In this document: in pieces, positions 61,731 through 64,000 of the stretch | Position numbering within the stretch: position 1 is the first letter of the stretch | How the letters are laid out: each line of letters begins with the position of its first letter | NCBI RefSeq assembly: GCF_026262505.1 | Contig: NC_067207.1 | Span: 11,128,082 to 11,192,081 of the forward strand | DNA: 64,000 bases | Direction: 5' to 3' | Origin: Trichomonas vaginalis G3 | Taxonomy: Eukaryota > Parabasalia > Trichomonadida > Trichomonadidae | Notes under the pieces: model-generated | Told to the model about the DNA's origin: nothing | Database searches by the model: none | The model's input: only the letters and a program-made list of their open reading frames with translations | Made by a program: the position numbers and the translations under genes

Positions 61731-62374
61731 GGTCATTTACACTCATTACGATGAAGTCATGACAAAGCATATACGAAGAAGTCATGACAAAACATTTACG
61801 ATGAAGTTTTGACAAAGTGTTTATGTTTAGTTTCGAAGAAATCATAACAAAACATATACGAAGAAGTTTTGACAAAGTGTTTACGATGAAGTCATGACAA
61901 AACATTTACGATGAAATCATGACAAAACATTTACGTTCATGTTTGACATAGAGTTTCCGTTCATGTTTAACATAGAGTTTACGTTTAGTTTCGATGAAGT
62001 CTTTACGTTCATGTTTGACATAGAGTTTACGTTCATGTTTGACATAGAGTTTACGTTTAGTTTCGATGAAGTCTTTACGTTCATGTTTGACAAAGTCTTT
62101 ACGTTTAGTTTCGATGAAGTCTTTACGTTCATGTTTGACATAGAGTTTACGTTCATGTTTGACATAGAGTTTACGTTTAGTTTCGATGAAGTCTTTACGT
62201 TCATGTTTGACAAAACATTTACGATGAAATCATAACAAAACATATACGAAGAAGTTTTGACAAAGCATATACGAAGAAGTCATGACAAAACATATACGAT
62301 GAAATCATGACAAAACATTTACGATGAAGTTTTGACAAAACATTTACGATGAAGTTTTGACATGAAAATTCAAG

Positions 62375-62463
62375 ACATTTGGGTCTCGCCGCTTAGCGGT
62401 TGAGGGTAGAAAAGAGGTGAAAATTAGGTGAAATCTCACCTCTTCACCTAAACATTATTTTTG
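62375..62463. promoter_or_regulatory. R module with CCGCTTAGCGG hairpin, inverted
   Basis: It is the mirror of 58855-58945. Confidence 0.6.
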
Positions 62464-62675
62464 CTGAATTCAGCAACAAAATGAACGAGGTCAGGATGTA
62501 TGTAAATACCTTTGAATTCATTTATAACGCCCTTAGTAAGCTCATAAAATGCTTGTTTTGAGGTTGAGCCACTTTTAGCTCGACCGTATTCTTTCATCCA
62601 AAACTCAAGAATTTCCTGCATGAATTTTGTATAAAAAGCAACAGCCGGAATTCCGGCTGTTGCTATATTCTTCAT
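62460..62675 (-). pseudogene. KilA-N-type gene remnant plus P hairpin, right arm
   Basis: It is the mirror of 58640-58870, with the same truncated domain and the same perfect 28-bp palindrome (at about 62639-62666). Confidence 0.6.
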
Positions 62676-62962
62676 GACAAAGCATATACGTTTATGTTTG
62701 ACAAAACATATACGATAAAGTTTTGACAAAACATATACGAAGAAGTTTTGACAAAACATATACGATGAAGTTTTGACAAAGCATTTACGAAGAAATCATG
62801 ACAAAGCATTTACTATGAAGTTTTGACAAAACATATACGATGAAGTTTTGACAAAGCATTTACGTTTAGTTTCGATGCAGTTAGTGTCTATGTTATACAG
62901 TAATGTTAGTCATGAATGTTTGTCCTAAGTGTTGGTGTTAGTGTTGAAAAATAATGTTTGTC

Positions 62963-63667
62963 CTACATGAACCCGTACAAGCGTTTGAATTTGTTTATGA
63001 ATAAAATTACACTCTTGTTTTCTGTATCTATCATACAAACATAAGCAGCACCTGTTTTTGTAAAGATTATATGAAGTTTTCGATAGTTAAGACCTGTATA
63101 ATAATAGAATGCGTCTTCATTCTCAACATAGTAGTAGAACTCAAACGAATGCTTACCATAATCTGTTATTTCAACAGCTTCGTCAGATATTTCATCAACG
63201 AACTCATAAACTATATCGCCATACTTGCTTTTATTTCTATTGTTTTCAGATCTAGAACACCAACGAAGGTTTGAGATTCTGTTGTCCGTTCTATCATGAT
63301 TTATATGGTCTATTTCTTTCAAATTGTTTGGATTTTCAATCCACTGTTCTGCAATAATTCTATGCTTTAAGTACATTTTGTTGTTTAAACTAAGCACAAT
63401 ATAACCATAATTATTTAAGCATTCACTCTTAATATGTTTGTCTTTCTTTCAACGAATAGTAAAAGGATATGTCGTACAAATCTCATAATCTTCATGATTT
63501 CTCAATGTTTCCCATTGAGTTTGTTCCCCACTAACGTTCTCATTGACGTCCTCAATATCTTCTTCCTCACTGAACTCGTCAATATTTTCACTAGCTCCTT
63601 CTGTAATGTTTTCATCGGCATTGTCATTGACTTCTTCTGTAATGTTAGATGTTGTTGTTTCGCTCAT
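62963..63667 (-). pseudogene. HNH endonuclease with NUMOD4-like N-terminus, right arm, broken
   Basis: It opens at ATG 63665-63667 with an acidic leader (NADENITEGASENIDEFSEE) and TQWETLRNHEDYEICTTYPF. The HNH part (IDHINHDRTDNRISNLRWC) is identical to that of the left arm. It has about one break, fewer than the left-arm copy. The mirrored position and identical HNH sequence show that the arms share recent ancestry while their outer parts decay separately. Confidence 0.7.
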
Positions 63668-63767
63668 GTTCTTTCACTAATGTTAAAAAGTTATGTTGTA
63701 CGAATTTTGAACAGAATTTAGAGCAGTTATGAAACAATGAAGTATTTTTACGCTATTGAAAGGAACT

Positions 63768-64000
63768 ATGAGAGTGAAGTACATGACAGCAATGACAAAA
63801 GGAACTAATATCAAACCTAATGAAATCGCTCACGAAGACATAGAGCTTAACAAGTACTTTGTGGAATATCTTATAAGTGAAGAGTATGTAAGACCTTACT
63901 TCATGTTTGACAGCATGAATGAGGATGTTATTTCATGGTTAAAGAATATAAGCAATGTTTTCGGTAAGTACGTCATAGATGACAAAGGTCTTGTTGTATT
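63768..64000 (+). CDS. Primase-like gene, right-arm copy, cut by window end
   Basis: The ATG at 63768 gives MRVKYMTAMTKGTNIKPNEI, the same start as the minus-strand locus at 57552. The visible 77 codons include VRPYFMFDSMNEDVISWLKN and are unbroken. It marks the continuation of the right arm beyond the window, where a second helicase would be expected. Confidence 0.55.
   Translation, partial: MRVKYMTAMTKGTNIKPNEIAHEDIELNKYFVEYLISEEYVRPYFMFDSMNEDVISWLKNISNVFGKYVIDDKGLVV

Larger units (their letters stand above)
58950..62340. repeat. Inner arrays and imperfect palindrome centre of nested element 2
   Basis: Arrays consist of AACATGAACGTAAACTCTAT, ACTTCATCGAAACTAAACGT and ATGTTTTGTCATGATTTC words. 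The stretch 58950-59300 is mirrored at about 62000-62340. Within the centre, a block of about 320 bp is tandemly duplicated (59690-59960, 59990-60260 and 60290-60510 are alike). Frames such as NVNSMSNMNVKTSSKLNV are by-products of repeat length. No gene is supported in these 3.4 kb. Confidence 0.7.
52767..64000. mobile_element. Giant palindromic nested element, copy 2 (right end outside window)
   Basis: It starts with the same terminal repeat as copy 1 (GTTAGTAT ... GGTACGGCGGCACTGCG) and has the same end genes and conserved block. It then carries a primase-like locus, an SF3 helicase and an HNH endonuclease not seen in copy 1. From about 57552 the sequence is mirrored at 62110-64000: HNH at 57653-58355 versus 62963-63667, KilA-N remnants, and the primase-like start at 57552 versus 63768. 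The palindrome centre lies near 60.5-61.6 kb. By symmetry the right arm should contain a second helicase and end several kilobases beyond the window. Some genes look whole; others have one or two breaks. Confidence 0.78.

Noticed and set aside
59638-62243. Open frames of 60-140 codons (NVNSMSNMNVKTSSKLNV and MFDIEFTFMFD types) on both strands
   Set aside because: They are translation of the array words in several frames and both strands; no gene is supported.
1-64000. tRNA, rRNA or spliceosomal RNA genes
   Set aside because: No cloverleaf with A and B boxes and no recognisable rRNA or snRNA segment was found by eye on either strand.

Overview
The window looks like nuclear DNA of a parabasalid protist (Trichomonas/Tritrichomonas-like). 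It is very AT-rich. The only clear host gene is an intronless exportin-2/CSE1-like gene (46009-48897, minus strand), surrounded by mobile DNA of kinds known from trichomonads: capsid-bearing Polinton-like elements, a Kolobok/Mutator-like DDE gene and an IS481-like eukaryotic DDE gene. The species cannot be fixed from the sequence alone.

Layout. 1-870 is the right end of one Polinton-like virus element (copy A). 871-2444 is a host spacer with a broken DNA transposase. 2451-43839 is a second, end-to-end Polinton-like element (copy B). It has 6-bp target duplications (TCATTA at 2445-2450 and 43840-43845) and inverted ends. Its own genes read: long P/Q-rich coiled-coil protein, candidate major capsid, candidate minor capsid, SF3 helicase, small proteins, A32-like packaging ATPase, KilA-N proteins (one with a GIY-YIG-like tail), structural-looking proteins, integrase, tail-collar fibre, short amphipathic/membrane proteins, and an N6-adenine DNA methyltransferase. 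No family-B DNA polymerase is visible; a superfamily-3 helicase is present instead. 43846-51993 is host DNA with exportin-2, a 1-kb foldback element and small repeats. 51994-52766 is an interrupted IS481-like integrase. 52767 to the window end is another nested element.

The most unusual content is a family of very large palindromic elements nested in other elements. Copy 1 (21217-38906, about 17.7 kb) sits inside the integrase gene of element B. Copy 2 (52767->64000) sits in the IS481-like DDE gene. They share about 220-270-bp terminal inverted repeats that start GTTAGTAT, small end genes, a conserved ~520-bp non-coding block, kilobases of ~24-bp repeat arrays and long inverted arms. The arms carry KilA-N-type genes in copy 1 and KilA-N remnants plus HNH endonuclease genes in copy 2. 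Copy 2 also has a primase-like locus and an SF3 helicase related to that of the Polinton-like element, so copy 1 looks like a non-autonomous relative.

Several short regulatory-looking modules recur in these elements. In each, the architecture is fixed while the palindromic or iterated words change together: AGGTGA versus ATGTTA; GCTACC versus GTCACC versus CCTCGGT; hairpins of different sequence but equal pairing; the ends of paired units at the palindrome centre; the hairpins in the Polinton ends. This coordinated change suggests binding sites or structures that co-evolve with element-encoded DNA-binding proteins, KilA-N proteins being the nearest candidates. That link is inference. Many genes of the virus-like elements are broken and are reported as loci with an approximate number of breaks.
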